Assembly (NCBI GenBank): GCA_026119855.1
Contig: JAOWBW010001474.1
Location: forward strand, 1 to 64,000
Direction: 5' to 3'
Origin: Campanula takesimana
Lineage: Eukaryota > Streptophyta > Magnoliopsida > Asterales > Campanulaceae
Length of the DNA: 64,000 nucleotides
Shown here piece by piece: positions 34,513 through 47,400 of the stretch. Below the pieces are notes generated by a model. The model saw only the letters and a program-made list of their open reading frames with translations, was not told where the DNA came from and searched no databases. The translations under genes and the position numbers were made by a program. Position 1 is the first letter of the stretch; every line of letters starts with the position of its first letter.

Positions 34513-37500
34513 CGCCCCCGCAAGACGGACGATCCAAGAGTAAGTCCGATCTTGGAGATTAATGCTGTGAACTGTGTACGAGGTAGAGGTTTGGTGAGGG
34601 CGCTGCAAGTTGATCCTTGCCGGAGATATGCTGAACTCGAATGCTTCCAAGCTGAACCTATTCTCGAACAAAATGAAAGGCAAGGGCAAGATGCTTCATA
34701 CGAGAGTGGAAAACCGGATTAGCAGAGTAGGTGGTGGCCCCAAGATTATCAGAGTAGATCACCGGGGAAGAGGAGAGAGAAAGACGAAGTTCAGAGAGAA
34801 GGTTGGTAACCCAAAGAACTTCAGCAGTAGTGGCAGCAATAGCCCGAAATTCGGCCTCAGTGGAGGACCGAGCAATGGCCCGTTGTTTCTTGGAGGACCA
34901 GGAGATGGGGTTCCTGCCAAGATACACGATGAAACCGGTGGTGGAGATGAAATCGTCTTTGTCACCAGCCCAATCGGCGTCACAAAAAGCATGAAGAGAT
35001 GTAGGTGAGGATTTATAGAGATGAAGACCGAGATGAATTGTACCATGAAGGTAGCGAAGAAGATGTTTTAGTGTAGTCCAGTGTGATTCTTGAGGGTGAT
35101 GTAAGAATTGGGCAAGTTTGTTTACCGTAAAGGCAATGTCAGGACGGGTGAGGGAGAGATACTGGAGACTGCCAATGAGAGCACGATACTCCGAGAGGTT
35201 ATAAATAGGTGTGCGAGGGGTAGCCGAGAGGGGTGGGTAAGTGGCCATGGGAGTGGGAGAAGGCTTAGAGTAAAGCATATCATGTTTGGTAAGAAGGTCA
35301 GTGATGTATTTGGACTGGGTGAGGAGGAGGCCGTTAGAGGTAGGGGTGACTTCGATGCCAAGAAAGAAGGAGAGGGGACCGAGATCTTTGAGAGAAAAGT
35401 GAGAGGAAATGCTTGTGATGAAGGAGGTGAGAAAAGTGGCGGAGGGACCAGTGATGATAATGTCGTCAACATAAACAAGAAGAAGAAGGGAGTGGGAGTT
35501 TTTGTTGTAAATAAATAGAGACGGATCAGCAATAGAGGAGGTGAAGCCAAAAGAAGAAAGGATTTAAGAGCAGTGTACCAGGCCCTATGGGCTTGTTTGA
35601 GGCCATAGATAGCTTTTGAGAGGCGACAAACGTGAGATGGGTGGGTGGTACTTTCAAAACCCGGGACATGTAGACTGTTTCAGAGAGATGACCTTGGAGA
35701 AAGGCATTATTGATGTCTAGTTGACGGAGTGGCCAACCGTGGGTGATGGCAAGAGAGAGGATAAGACGGATGGTTACAGGTTTGACAACAGGACTGAAGG
35801 TTTCGGAGTAATCAAGGCCAGGTCTTTGATGGAACCCTTTGGCAACAAGGCGAGCTTTATATTTGTGGATGGAGTTGTCTGGGTTGTATTTGATCCGGAA
35901 GACCCATTTACACCCGACGATGTTGGGTGCCTGATGGGAAGGCACAAGAGTCCAGGTGTTATTACGGAGAAGGGCATTGTATTCGTCAAGCATAGCAGTA
36001 TGCCAGTGAGGGGTGGAGAGGGCTTGTTTGGTGGTGGTAGGAAGGGCAGTGGGGGAGGAAAGAGTGGTGAGATTGGCGTATTTGGGGTTGGGTTTACTTA
36101 TGTTGTTGGACAGTCGGGTGATGATAGAGCGGGTGTGGGTAACAGGATTAGAGGGTGGGGGTGATGGTACGGTCGATGGTGCGGTCGGTGTTGCGGTCGA
36201 TGGTGCGGTCGGGTTGGGAGGGTGGTCGGTCGAATGGGGTGGGGGTGCGGTAGAGTCAGTTTGGGGAGGTGCGGTCGGGTTGGGTGGAGGTGGGTCGAGG
36301 TGGGGGCTGTAGTGGGGGAAGGTGGTGGAGTGATCAGTTGAAGAGAGAGATGGCACCATTCGGAAGAAGACAAAGAGGGAGGGGAGGTGGAGGTTTTGTT
36401 GAGAGAGGGGTAGGGAAAGATAGTTTCAACAAACTGGACATGGCGAGAGGTGTAGAGTCGATTTGTAGATGGCTCGAAGCAGTGATAAGAACTTTGGGAT
36501 GGAGAGTAGCCAACAAAGATGCATGGGGCTGATTTGGGAGCAAGTTTATGAGATGTATAAGGGCGAAGCCACGGGTAACAGAGACACCCAAAGGAGCGAA
36601 GTTTGGAATAGTTGGGTGGAGTGCGGAAGAGGCGGAGATATGGGGAGTCATGTTGGAGTGTAAGAGTGGGAAGTCGATTGATGAGGTAGACAGCTGTGAT
36701 GAAGGCATGAGACCAAAATGAGAGTGGTAGTTGGGCATGAGAAAGAAGGGCAAGACCGGTTTCGACAATGTGACGATGTCGGCGTTCGGCAAAGCCGTTG
36801 TGTTCAGGAGTGTGGGGTGGGGAGGTAAGGTGAGAGATCCTTCTTGTAAAAGAGAGGGAGTGAGTTTGAGATACTCGCCACCATTGTCAGAGAAGAACTG
36901 TCGGATAGGGCGAGAGAAGTATTTTTCGACAAGGTTTTTGAACCTATAAAAGGTCGGGTAGGTGTCGGATTTATTTTTGAGAGGGTATAGCCATGTGTAT
37001 TTTGTATAGTGGTCAACGAAAATGACATAGTATTTATAGTTGTCATATGAGTAAACAGGTGAGGTCCATACATCAGAGAAGATAAGATAAAGAGGTGCAG
37101 TGGAGTGAAGAGTAGAGATAGAAAAGGGAAGTTTATGACTTTTATTGATTTTGCAAGCATTACAATGAGAAATAGAACTAGGAGGAATGGATAAAGAAAA
37201 CTGTCTATCTAAGAGGGAAACAATAGGGGGAGGGGTGGCCTAGTCTATGGTGCCAAGATGATAGTGTTGAGGAGGCTGCAACATGAGCTTGTGGAGAGGG
37301 AGGAGTCCAAAGGTAGACGCCACGATCAAGGGTGCCTTGGAGAAGAACGTTGTTGGTCGAGATTGCCTTAATAAGAAAGGAAGATTGTGAGAATTCAACA
37401 GTGGCATGATTATCTTTGCAAAATTGAGATACTGAAAGAATGTTACGAGAGATACGAGGAACATGTAGAACATTGTTGAAAATGAGAGAGGAAGAAGCAC

Positions 37501-37513
37501 CGGAGTTGGTCAT
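34513..37513 (-). pseudogene. Array unit 5: truncated copia pol
   Basis: ATG at 37513. It has the 10-bp deletion near 35663 (as units 1 and 3), the G-to-A change near 36607 shared only with unit 4, and private changes (loss of one C in GATCC near 36839, loss of a base in GGTGGGTCGAGG near 36291). RT and RNase H fragments are recognisable (KWVFRIKYNPDNS, YVDD frame, FCDADWAGD) but split over frames. Array-wide RNase H stop near 34658. Confidence 0.9.
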
Positions 37514-37573
37514 GGTGGGAGGCGGCCAAAGAAAATAAGAAATGTGTTTGGATCGATTAGGGCTCTGATACCA

Positions 37574-37916
37574 TAAAGAGAAAATGGCAAAAGATACTTT
37601 TCATTGATGGAGTTACACAATATATATACAAGTGATCCTAGGGTTTCTTAACAGAGGATATGCACAATCTCCTAATCTATACAAGAGATAATATCAATCT
37701 TTACATTTGAAATGAAGATATTTACTAAATATAACAAACTATGATATGGAATGATCCTGTGGGTCCGGATCATGTGATCCGGATGTTTCGGGTGGTGATG
37801 GTGCGGTCGATGGTGCGGTCGGTGATGCGGTCGATGGTGCGGTCGGTGTTGCGGTCGGACATGCGGTCGATGATGCGGTCGATGTCAGACATGCGGTCGA
37901 TGATGAATTCTTTACA
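37574..37916 (-). repeat. Array LTR 6
   Basis: 343 bp, long form, shared by units 5 and 6. Confidence 0.95.
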
Positions 37917-40508
37917 CGCCCCCGCAAGACGGACGATCCAAGAGTAAGTCCGATCTTGGAGATTAATGCTGTGAACTGGGTACGAGGTAGAGGTTTGGTG
38001 AGGGCGCTGCAAGTTGATCCTTGCCGGAGATATGCTGAACTCGAATGCTTCCAAGCTGAACCTATTCTCGAACAAAATGAAAGGCAAGGGCAAGATGCTT
38101 CATACGAGAGTGGAAAACCGGATTAGCAGAGTAGGTGGTGGCCCCAAGATTATCAGAGTAGATCACCGGGGAAGAGGAGAGAGAAAGACGGAGTTCAGAG
38201 AGAAGGTTGGTAACCCAAAGAACTTCAGCAGTAGTGGCAGCAATAGCCCGAAATTCGGCCTCAGTGGAGGACCGAGCAATGGCCCGTTGTTTCTTGGAGG
38301 ACCAGGAGATGGGGTTCCTGCCAAGATACACGATGAAACCGGTGGTGGAGATGAAATCGTCTTTGTCACCAGCCCAATCGGCGTCACAAAAATCATGAAG
38401 AGATGTAGGTGAGGATTTATAGAGATGAAGACCGAGATGAATTGTACCATGAAGGTAGCGAAGAAGATGTTTTAGTGTAGTCCAGTGTGATTCTTGAGGG
38501 TGATGTAAGAATTGGGCAAGTTTGTTTACCGTAAAGGCAATGTCAGGACGGGTGAGGGAGAGATACTGGAGACTGCCAATGAGAGCACGATACTCCGAGG
38601 GGTTATAAATAGGTGTGCGAGGGGTAGCCGAGAGGGGTGGGTAAGTGGCCATGGGAGTGGGAGAAGGCTTAGAGTAAAGCATATCATGTTTGGTAAGAAG
38701 GTCAGTGATGTATTTGGACTGGGTGAGGAGGAGGCCGTTAGAGGTAGGGGTGACTTCGATGCCAAGAAAGAAGGAGAGGGGACCGAGATCTTTGAGAGAA
38801 AAGTGAGAGGAAATGCTTGTGATGAAGGAGGTGAGAAAAGTGGCGGAGGGACCAGTGATGATAATGTCGTCAACATAAACAAGAAGAAGAAGGGAGTGGG
38901 AGTTTTTGTTGTAAATAAATAGAGACGGATCAGCAATAGAGGAGGTGAAGCCAAAAGAAGAAAGGATTTAAGAGCAGTGTACCAGGCCCTATGGGCTTGT
39001 TTGAGGCCATAGATAGCTTTTGAGAGGCGGCAAACGTGAGATGGGTGGGTGGTACTTTCAAAACCCGGGGGTTGAGACATGTAGACTGTTTCAGAGAGAT
39101 GACCTTGGAGAAAGGCATTATTGATGTCTAGTTGACGGAGTGGCCAACCGTGGGTGATGGCAAGAGAGAGGATAAGACGGATGGTTACAGGTTTGACAAC
39201 AGGACTGAAGGTTTCGGAGTAATCAAGGCCAGGTCTTTGATGGAACCCTTTGGCAACAAGGCGAGCTTTATATTTGTGGATGGAGTTGTCTGGGTTGTAT
39301 TTGATCCGGAAGACCCATTTACACCCGACGATGTTGGGTGCCTGATGGGAAGGCACAAGAGTCCAGGTGTTATTACGGAGAAGGGCATTGTATTCGTCAA
39401 GCATAGCAGTATGCCAGTGAGGGGTGGAGAGGGCTTGTTTGGTGGTGGTAGGAAGGGCAGTGGGGGAGGAAATAGTGGTGAGATTGGCGTATTTGGGGTT
39501 GGGTTTACTTATGTTGTTGGACAGTCGGGTGATGATAGAGCGGGTGTGGGTAACGGGATTAGAGGGTGGGGGTGATGGTACGGTCGATGGTGCGGTCGGT
39601 GTTGCGGTCGATGGTGCGGTCGGGTTGGGAGGGTGGTCGGTCGAATGGGGTGGGGGTGCGGTAGAGTCAGTTTGGGGAGGTGCGGTCGGGTTGGGTGGAG
39701 GTGCGGTCGAGGTGGGGGCTGTAGTGGGGGAAGGTGGTGGAGTGATCAGTTGAAGAGAGAGATGGCACCATTCGGAAGAAGACAAAGAGGGAGGGGAGGT
39801 GGAGGTTTTGTTGAGAGAGGGGTAGGGAAAGATAGTTTCAACAAACTGGACATGGCGAGAGGTGTAGAGTCGATTTGTAGATGGCTCGAAGCAGTGATAA
39901 GAACTTTGGGATGGAGAGTAGCCAACAAAGATGCATGGGGCTGATTTGGGAGCAAGTTTATGAGATGTATAAGGGCGAAGCCACGGGTAACAGAGACACC
40001 CAAAGGAGCGAAGTTTGGAGTAGTTGGGTGGAGTGCGGAAGAGGCGGAGATATGGGGAGTCATGTTGGAGTGTAGGAGTGGGAAGTCGATTGATGAGGTA
40101 GACAGCTGTGATGAAGGCATGAGACCAAAATGAGAGTGGTAGTTGGGCATGAGAAAGAAGGGCAAGACCGGTTTCGACAATGTGACGATGTCGGCGTTCG
40201 GCAAAGCCGTTGTGTTCAGGAGTGTGGGGTGGGAGGTAAGGTGAGAGATCCCTTCTTGTAAAAGAGAGGGAGTGAGTTTGAGATACTCGCCACCATTGTC
40301 AGAGAAGAACTGTCGGATAGGGCGAGAGAAGTATTTTTCGACAAGGTTTTTGAACCTATAAAAGGTCGGGTAGGTGTCGGATTTATTTTTGAGAGGGTAT
40401 AGCCATGTGTATTTTGTATAGTGGTCAACGAAAATGACATAGTATTTATAGTTGTCATATGAGTAAACAGGTGAGGTCCATACATCAGAGAAGATAAGAT
40501 CAAGAGGT

Positions 40509-41761
40509 TGTAGACACCCGCCTTGGACCTCTCACCCCGATTGCATACAAAGTATTTTTATTTAACTTATTTTTGTTGATTTCTGTTACTTCGGTTAAGT
40601 TCCTAACTGATTCCGTTAGTTTTGGACTAAACTGCATAACAGAGTTAACTTTTAGGGTCATTCTGTCATTCTGTCCTTCTCACCCGCGGGCGCTTCCGGT
40701 ACTGCCAGTGAGCCGCGCGCGCGTCCCGCCCCAAAAGCCGGACCCGCGCGCTTCCCACTTTGGCAGTAACGGATTGCACCTTATTTCCCTCCCTTTTCTT
40801 ATTTACAAACATCTTTTCTTGATCACAAAACCATCTTTTTACATCCACATTCATCCCCCCTTTTCTCATTAACTCCCAATCCCACACTTCTAGCCTTTTC
40901 ATTAAAACAAAATATTTCCTTTTTATTTTATTTGATTTTCTTTTATTTCTTTTATTTATTATCTTATTTATCTTATTCTTGATTGGTCAATTCCATTTCA
41001 CATGGATTGATCATTTTCCCTCCAACCTTTCCCTCTCTTTTTTACCTATAAAAACCACCATCTTCTACCTTAGAAAAGGACCCAATTTTTGAGACTTGAA
41101 CAAAAACTCTACACAAATCATCTCAACAATCTTTCTCTACAAAACACTACACAAAGTGTTTGCACAACATTTTCTCTACAACAACACCATTTTCAAGTCC
41201 AAGTTTGAAGTCCTCTTTCCTAAGGTACAACATCTCTTTTCTTCTCTTATTTTATTTGTCTAGTCTTACTAGTATGCAATCTCCATAAAAAGGGATACAA
41301 CCAAAAGGCCACTTCACTATTGAAGTTTGGCCAAGGTTACATCCCAACATTCCAAACTTCATTTAATTTATATTTCATTTCTTAATGTAATCATTTAGCA
41401 CTAATCCAACATGTAACTATTTAGCATTAAATTAATAAAATCATTCTTTTCCCCTTTTTCTTTACATTATAATTGTTAGCATTGTTAATAAATTGAAGGA
41501 CATTTAGCATTAGAACACCAATAGTAGCAAGACCCGCATAAGCGGGGCGGAGTGGGTGTTTAAGTACTTCCCACTCCGTCACCTAACCCCCGAACCCTTC
41601 GCTCCCGAATCTCTGGTTTTGTACATAAATTAGGCTATTTCTAGGTTTTTCTTATGTTCCTTTAAAAACATAGGTGGCGACTCTAAACAATCTAAAACAA
41701 GTTAGACATCCTAGGATAATTCACCGCTCTAGCCAAGCCGTGGTTCCCCGGGGTATCTACA
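40509..41761 (+). repeat. 5' LTR of the gag-only element
   Basis: TATA box TATAAAAA at 41047-41054. GC-rich imperfect inverted repeat at about 40699-40769 (TACTGCCA...TGGCAGTA arms). Confidence 0.95.
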
Positions 41762-41762
41762 G

Positions 41763-41781
41763 TGGTGACTCCGCTGGGGAC
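41763..41781 (+). other. Primer binding site of the gag-only element
   Basis: TGGTGACTCCGCTGGGGAC, one base after the LTR. It has the form of Tat/Ogre primer sites, believed to pair with a tRNA-Arg; the tRNA identity is an inference. Confidence 0.75.
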
Positions 41782-41845
41782 GATTTAGAGGGTTAAACTT
41801 GCGTTTTCATTTTTTTTGGTGTTCTTTTATTACTGTTTTCTGGGC

Positions 41846-41926
41846 ATTCTGGTAAAAAGGGTGGGAAGCGCGCGCCTTTGGCCTTCTTGGCCTAAAGCGC
41901 GCGCGTCCGACCCTTATTACCAGAAT
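41846..41926 (+). other. Long hairpin in the leader of the gag-only element
   Basis: Arms 41846-41883 and 41889-41926 (38 bases each) are inverted repeats with five mismatches and a 5-base TTCTT loop. They include GCGCGCGC cores. Confidence 0.85.
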
Positions 41927-42619
41927 CGCCCGCCTCCTTTCTCGTCCTTCAATTTCATATTTCTGTGCTAACAAGTTTCTGCAGGGGAAAGTTACATAAT
42001 TTGGGAGCAGGGCAATCCCCTGAGTCCGCAGTTTCTTCTAACATTCTGACAGGTAACCCAGATGCGCGCGCCTCCCATATTCATTGCGAAATGCGCGCGC
42101 TTCCCACATCACTTCCCTGAGGCGCGCGCTTCTGGGAAATTTTCCAGAAACAGAACAGTGCACAGAAAGCAGAACAGAGCAGAATGACAGTGTGTGGGCA
42201 CCAGGCCTGCATACAATTTCTTTTACTTTCTGTTTATTTTTACCGGTCACACGGGTGATTCGGGAGTTGTAAATACGTGCTTATTTGTTTCCTTTTTTTT
42301 TCTTTCTTTGAAAAAAAAAATAAAAAAAAATTTGTCACTTGTTAGACCTCACACTACATGCACATATTCTTATCAATTGCTCACTATCGAGTCGCACAAC
42401 TCCAACCCCAAACCCGTCGAGGCCCGTCCTAGAAAGTTTCAAGCTCCACCCGACCTTGACTCTTTCGAAGCGGTCAACCTCAGCCCGTGGCGTAGTTCAA
42501 GACTACATGCCGGGGGTGACCTTTGAGCCTCATATTCAAGCCGAGCACAAACCACACAATTCTAGTCTAGGGTCTAACACTCCGTGACTCAAGTCGGTTT
42601 TCATGTACCGAGATTTCCC

Positions 42620-42752
42620 TAAACTAATGTCTTCAAATCATACATGCCAATTTGTTGCAATGGACGAAATAAAACTCCGTCCCCAAAAGTGGCTATCTTG
42701 GACGAAAATAAAAAATCCGTCCCCGCATGTATGATTTACTACATTAATTTAG
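42620..42752 (+). other. Predicted branched RNA structure in the leader
   Basis: A perfect 13-bp outer stem (42635-42647 with 42725-42737) encloses two small hairpins with GGACG/CGTCC stems (42662-42682 and 42700-42722). The outer pairing extends imperfectly to about 42620/42752 (TAAACTAA...TTAGTTTA). Confidence 0.7.
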
Positions 42753-43024
42753 TTTAATCCCGTCACATTTAGGTATCACGAGCGTGGTGGAATCCGATGA
42801 GTATATGGGACCGCGAGAAGGTCTATATACTAGTGTGACGATTCCACTATTTTTCTAGAAACCCCAAAAAGGTCCATGTCCTTCCGACTTTTATAAATGA
42901 AAAAAAAAAATAGAGTCATTTTCTTATGTGGTTGAGTCTTTTCTTGTTTATGGGTGAAATCATTTTACTCAAAAGATGTTTGTGGGGCCATCCTAAGATC
43001 GACCTTGTTCTCTCAATAGGTCCA

Positions 43025-44008
43025 ATGGCTTCAAACGGCAACGACAACGGCATTCCCGTGTCCAACGAAGGGTTATTCCGCATGGTGGAAGCATTGAAAG
43101 AGCAAGTTGATACACTAGCCGGGAATATCCGCCGCAAGGATGATTTATGGCGAGCCCGTTACGAGAATGTGAAAATGGCCCACAAGAAAGAAGTTGCTAA
43201 ACTCAAGAACCAATTGAAAGGGCTCACGAGTGAAAGAAAGGTCCAAAGCATTGATACCGGTTTGGTCAACACTCTCATGTCCTACATTGACCAAAGGCTT
43301 AATGGGCTAAATTTGCACAAGGGCCCAAACACCGATCTTCATCAAGCTTCTCTCCTCATGAACACAATGGAGGCTCTCCCCGAAAAGTTCAAGATGCCCG
43401 ATATTGGCAAGTTCAACGGCAACTCTTGCCCCAACGCTCATGTCGACTCCTACATTTGGGCCATGCTACCAAAGAAAGTGTCTCCTCAAATAATGGCACA
43501 ATGCTTCCCGCTTACTCTCGAGGGGGTCGCAAAATATTGGTATATGGGTCTTCCAGTTTCCACCCGACTCAATTGGGATGCCGCTATGCTTGCCTTCAAG
43601 TCACAATATCAAGGCAACTCCATATTCCGCCCCACCAAAGAGGAATTGGAGAGCACCGTGCAAATGGGTGATGAATCATTTGGGGACTTCTATCGCCGTT
43701 GGAACGAAAAGCTAGCCGAGATGGTTGATAGGCCTTCCAAGAAGGAACAAATGGACATCTTCTTGAAGTGTTTGAAAATGGACTACCGCACTCATCTTAG
43801 TGGGGCTTTTCACTCCCATTTTTCAAGCATGTATGATGCGGGGGTTAGAATCGACAATTTGCTCCGAGAAGTGGCCGAGTCCTACTCTGACACAACCTTC
43901 AACGACAAAGGGTTCCCAAGCAATGACATGGAAGATTGTAGTGATATGGGAGACTACAACGACAATGGGGACTACAACAACAATCTCCGTTTCTCTTTCT
44001 CTACCTAG
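43025..44008 (+). CDS. Retrotransposon Gag protein (327 aa)
   Basis: The start at 43025 (MASNGNDNGIPVSNE) is chosen over the in-frame ATG at 42926, whose added 33 residues look like leader translation. Residues about 20-80 are charged and Lys/Glu-rich, probably a coiled coil. Residues about 120-290 match the gypsy Retrotrans_gag fold (FKMPDIGKFNG, YWYMGLP, FGDFYRRWNEKLAEM). The C-terminus is Asp/Asn-rich and stops without a CCHC zinc knuckle and without any pol. The frame has no lesion. It probably forms particles with pol supplied in trans; loss of the knuckle would mean RNA binding by other means. Confidence 0.9.
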   Translation: MASNGNDNGIPVSNEGLFRMVEALKEQVDTLAGNIRRKDDLWRARYENVKMAHKKEVAKLKNQLKGLTSERKVQSIDTGLVNTLMSYIDQRLNGLNLHKGPNTDLHQASLLMNTMEALPEKFKMPDIGKFNGNSCPNAHVDSYIWAMLPKKVSPQIMAQCFPLTLEGVAKYWYMGLPVSTRLNWDAAMLAFKSQYQGNSIFRPTKEELESTVQMGDESFGDFYRRWNEKLAEMVDRPSKKEQMDIFLKCLKMDYRTHLSGAFHSHFSSMYDAGVRIDNLLREVAESYSDTTFNDKGFPSNDMEDCSDMGDYNDNGDYNNNLRFSFST

Positions 44009-44405
44009 TAATAGGAATTAAAAAAAAAAAAAAAAAAAAGAGTCAAAGTCCTCTTAAGTGTGCATTAAGTTTTCTTTGTCCAATTAATGTGAAATTTTGA
44101 GTCAAGTCTCATCATCAAATAAAAAGTCGCTCTTGTCCTCATACACTCTTCCAAGTTGTTCAATCTAATTCTTGGCAAAATGATGAAAAGATGTCTAAAC
44201 ACGTTTTGGAACAAGGCCATCACTTGAATGCCTAGGGGCTAAACATCGACGCCAACATCAACGACGAAGCCAAGACAAACAAGGTGGAGCAACAATCATG
44301 AAGAAGTCAAGCAAAGTTTTCAAAGGGGGATTAAAAAAAAAAAAAAAAAAAAAAAAAGCTCGCTAGGTTGAAATCATCAAATCAACCTAGGCAAAAGTTA
44401 GAGCA

Positions 44406-44443
<38 letters not shown>

Positions 44444-47400
44444 CCTCAATCAAAGAAGTTCACATCAAGATCAACATCATTCCATCCACCAAAGGAGGAC
44501 GAAGCTACACGACGAAACAACAATTCCATCCCGAAGAATGGAGAATTCACAAGAACTACGGTGACCTGAGCCTCTACACTGGAGGAACGTAGGCAACCTG
44601 CGGGTCCGGTCTCATGCAAGAAAGAAGATATGTTTAGCCCTAGCGCGTTATGGTGATCGGCATTCATCTCGAACTTGTCAAGACATCTTTGTACGATTCA
44701 TTTGCCAACGAATTAATCACCAAAAAGATTGAACAACTTTCTTAGATTTGAAATCATTTCGCGCTCCTTGTCGAGTCTAGGGACTTCTATTCTTTCTGCA
44801 TACTCCCAATTCCTTGCAATCAAATTGGGGTTTTCCTTCTCTTCTCTCTTAATGACTCACTTGCCTTCGCGAGTCATTCAATTCAATAAAAAATACATGT
44901 CAATACTAGGGACACTTCCCTAGTCAAGTCAATGTCACTCATCATTAGTGACAAAAGGTCTCCACCGCAAAATCACATGTCTTATCTCCTTAGCTAGAGT
45001 CAATGCACACTTCCTCATCAATTAAGTCAAAAAAAAAAAAAAAATGATGAAGACGCAAAAGAGATGCCCGCTAGATTGAAAACCCGAAAGGGCGGTCTAG
45101 GCAAAAAACAGGGTGCGTCATTAAAAAAAAATGAGAGAGTGAGAGAGAGAAGGGAAAGAGAAATGGAGATCCCCGACAGCTAAAGAAGACAAGTTCTACA
45201 TTGAATCTCCTTAGCAAGTCAATTCCCCACCGAGTCAACTTTGGGATTGCAAAAAGCTCGACAAGATATGGCACCATCAAAGGTTGTTTTGGGTTATTGA
45301 CATCATTCTCCAGCAGTGTTCATTTTTGGGTTCATGAAAAGAAAGCCCGTGGTAACCAAGATCCATCCGAGAACAAGCCCATCATAAAAGGGCACGAGGT
45401 TGCACAAATAATCCCTAGCTAGTCAATTGGCTTGGGCAGCAAATAGCAACAACATGTGTCTCAGTTTTCAAGGCTTCTTCAAGTATGTGCTTCTAAAGTA
45501 CGCCGAAAGGCTCCCGAGAAATGGAGTAGCTCTTGCCATATCCTCTCATGTTTGTTCCCTCGCACGAGGATGAGTCACTCTTGCTTTGCTCAACAAATGG
45601 TGACGCCCTAGGGGCTATGTGTCTCAAGGACAAGGACTTCTTTTGCTTCACTTGACAATCAATACACCCTAGAGGCTATGTTCGAGAAAGATGTGTGAGA
45701 CTATCCTCAAAGTCTCCCAAAAGGGATGTCAAAAAGCCCTCTTGTCGCGTGTGCCCGTGCTCGTTCCCCCAATCAAGGATGGACCTTTCTCGCAATCAAT
45801 GATGACACTCTAGGGGCTACGGTCAAGTCTTAAAGGCTCCCTCGGCAACGAGCAATTAACTCCCCAGCAGTATCCCCAGCCAAGCCATGTGCAACATTGG
45901 AAGCTTCCTCAATTTGGCACTGAAGGTCTCAACGGGCTTCGCAATCTACAATCTTTTGGGTTACGGCATTACAGTAATTCAAGCAAAGGGCAGTATTAGG
46001 GCTTCGCGACTGACAGTCTTTTGGGCAACAATGCTCAAGCAATGCAATGTGGAGTAGTCTTATGGCTCCATGAGAACAATCAAGATTCAAGGGTCTCTCA
46101 ACACTTCAAGTCAAAGGCCTCTTGGTTTTAAATGAAGACTCCGATGTTATGAATGAAGTTGATGATTTTTGTTAGAACTCACAGCGAGATTTTGAAGGAA
46201 GTCTTAGAGAAAAGGAAAAAGATTCAATATGCTAAACTCTAATCAAAACAGGGTTATAGCGGGAAATGCCACGGCCAATCCCAATGTTTCTGCAATTCAG
46301 CACCCCCTTCTCCAAGATCAAAAGCACAAGGTGCAGCTCAGATAAAGTTGGGCCACAGCACTAGTTGCATCCGAAGATCCGTCATTAGTTCAACTCAAGA
46401 AGAGTCAAGCAAGCATACTCATTTGAGACTTTATCACGCCAAGACCTTATCCTCCGTGACCTCGACGGCACCGCAAGACATTACTGCATCCTTTGACATA
46501 AGCCCTCAGCCATTTGGGTATCGACCACAATGAGGCCATTCATCTCCCCAGTAAGAGCAAGAAGGAGATCTCTATCAAGAATTCTACCAAGCGGTACATC
46601 CGCTCTCAATACCGAGCCAATCACGAGATAATTTGGGGCTTTACAATGAAAGGTCTTCACATCCCGCCATCTACAAGACCACGACACTTGGGGCTTTGAA
46701 ATCTCTCGAAGCTTGGCATCAACGATCTCCTCTTGGGGCTTGCTCACTACAACAACAAAGGGCGATTTACTCGAATGGGCCAAAAGCTGATTTATCTTGG
46801 AGCTATGCAAGTCCCTCAAAATTTGGCATCAAAGGCATTCTAGGGGCTTTACAATCAGCAACCCCTCATCTCGACATCAAAAGCCTTTTTTGAAGCCCCA
46901 TAATCGATAAATCTCTTGGGGCTAGACATCAATCTTCGTTGGGCACACCGGCGACAACAGAATTCAAGCGAGGCAATCCGGACTTCGACTGAACATGACT
47001 TGATCTTGGGTTGGCTTCACAAGCACACAATGGTTAAAATGGTTCACCCACGGACCTAAAAAAAAAAAAAAAAAAAAAAGATTTTTTCTTTCTTTTTCTC
47101 CTTCTATGTGCAAAAGTATGTGCTTTACTTTGCTTTGCTCCTAGCTTCTCCTCCAGCATTCTCCATCATCCTTGAACTACGCTGGTCTGATTCTCTTCAA
47201 GGGATACGTAGGCAGCCTTTTGGCACGACCAACCCATCATCCAGAGTACCATCTCGCCAACCCAACATCAAGGGCATTCTCTCATCAACATCTAAAGAAT
47301 GGACATTCTCCATCAAAGCATCCTCCGCGGACATCAGGAATCCATCTCCACTCAAGCGGCAATGGTAAGTGAAGGTATGAATACATCCGACGCTTTCCTC

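Noticed and set aside
42926..43024. In-frame upstream start of Gag at 42926
   Set aside because: Hydrophobic leader-like residues unlike Gag; ATG at 43025 begins the charged Gag N-terminus.
44019..44439. Poly-A runs as evidence of a processed retrogene or LINE
   Set aside because: Several A-runs are dispersed inside one LTR-flanked element with no adjacent coding sequence or target duplication.
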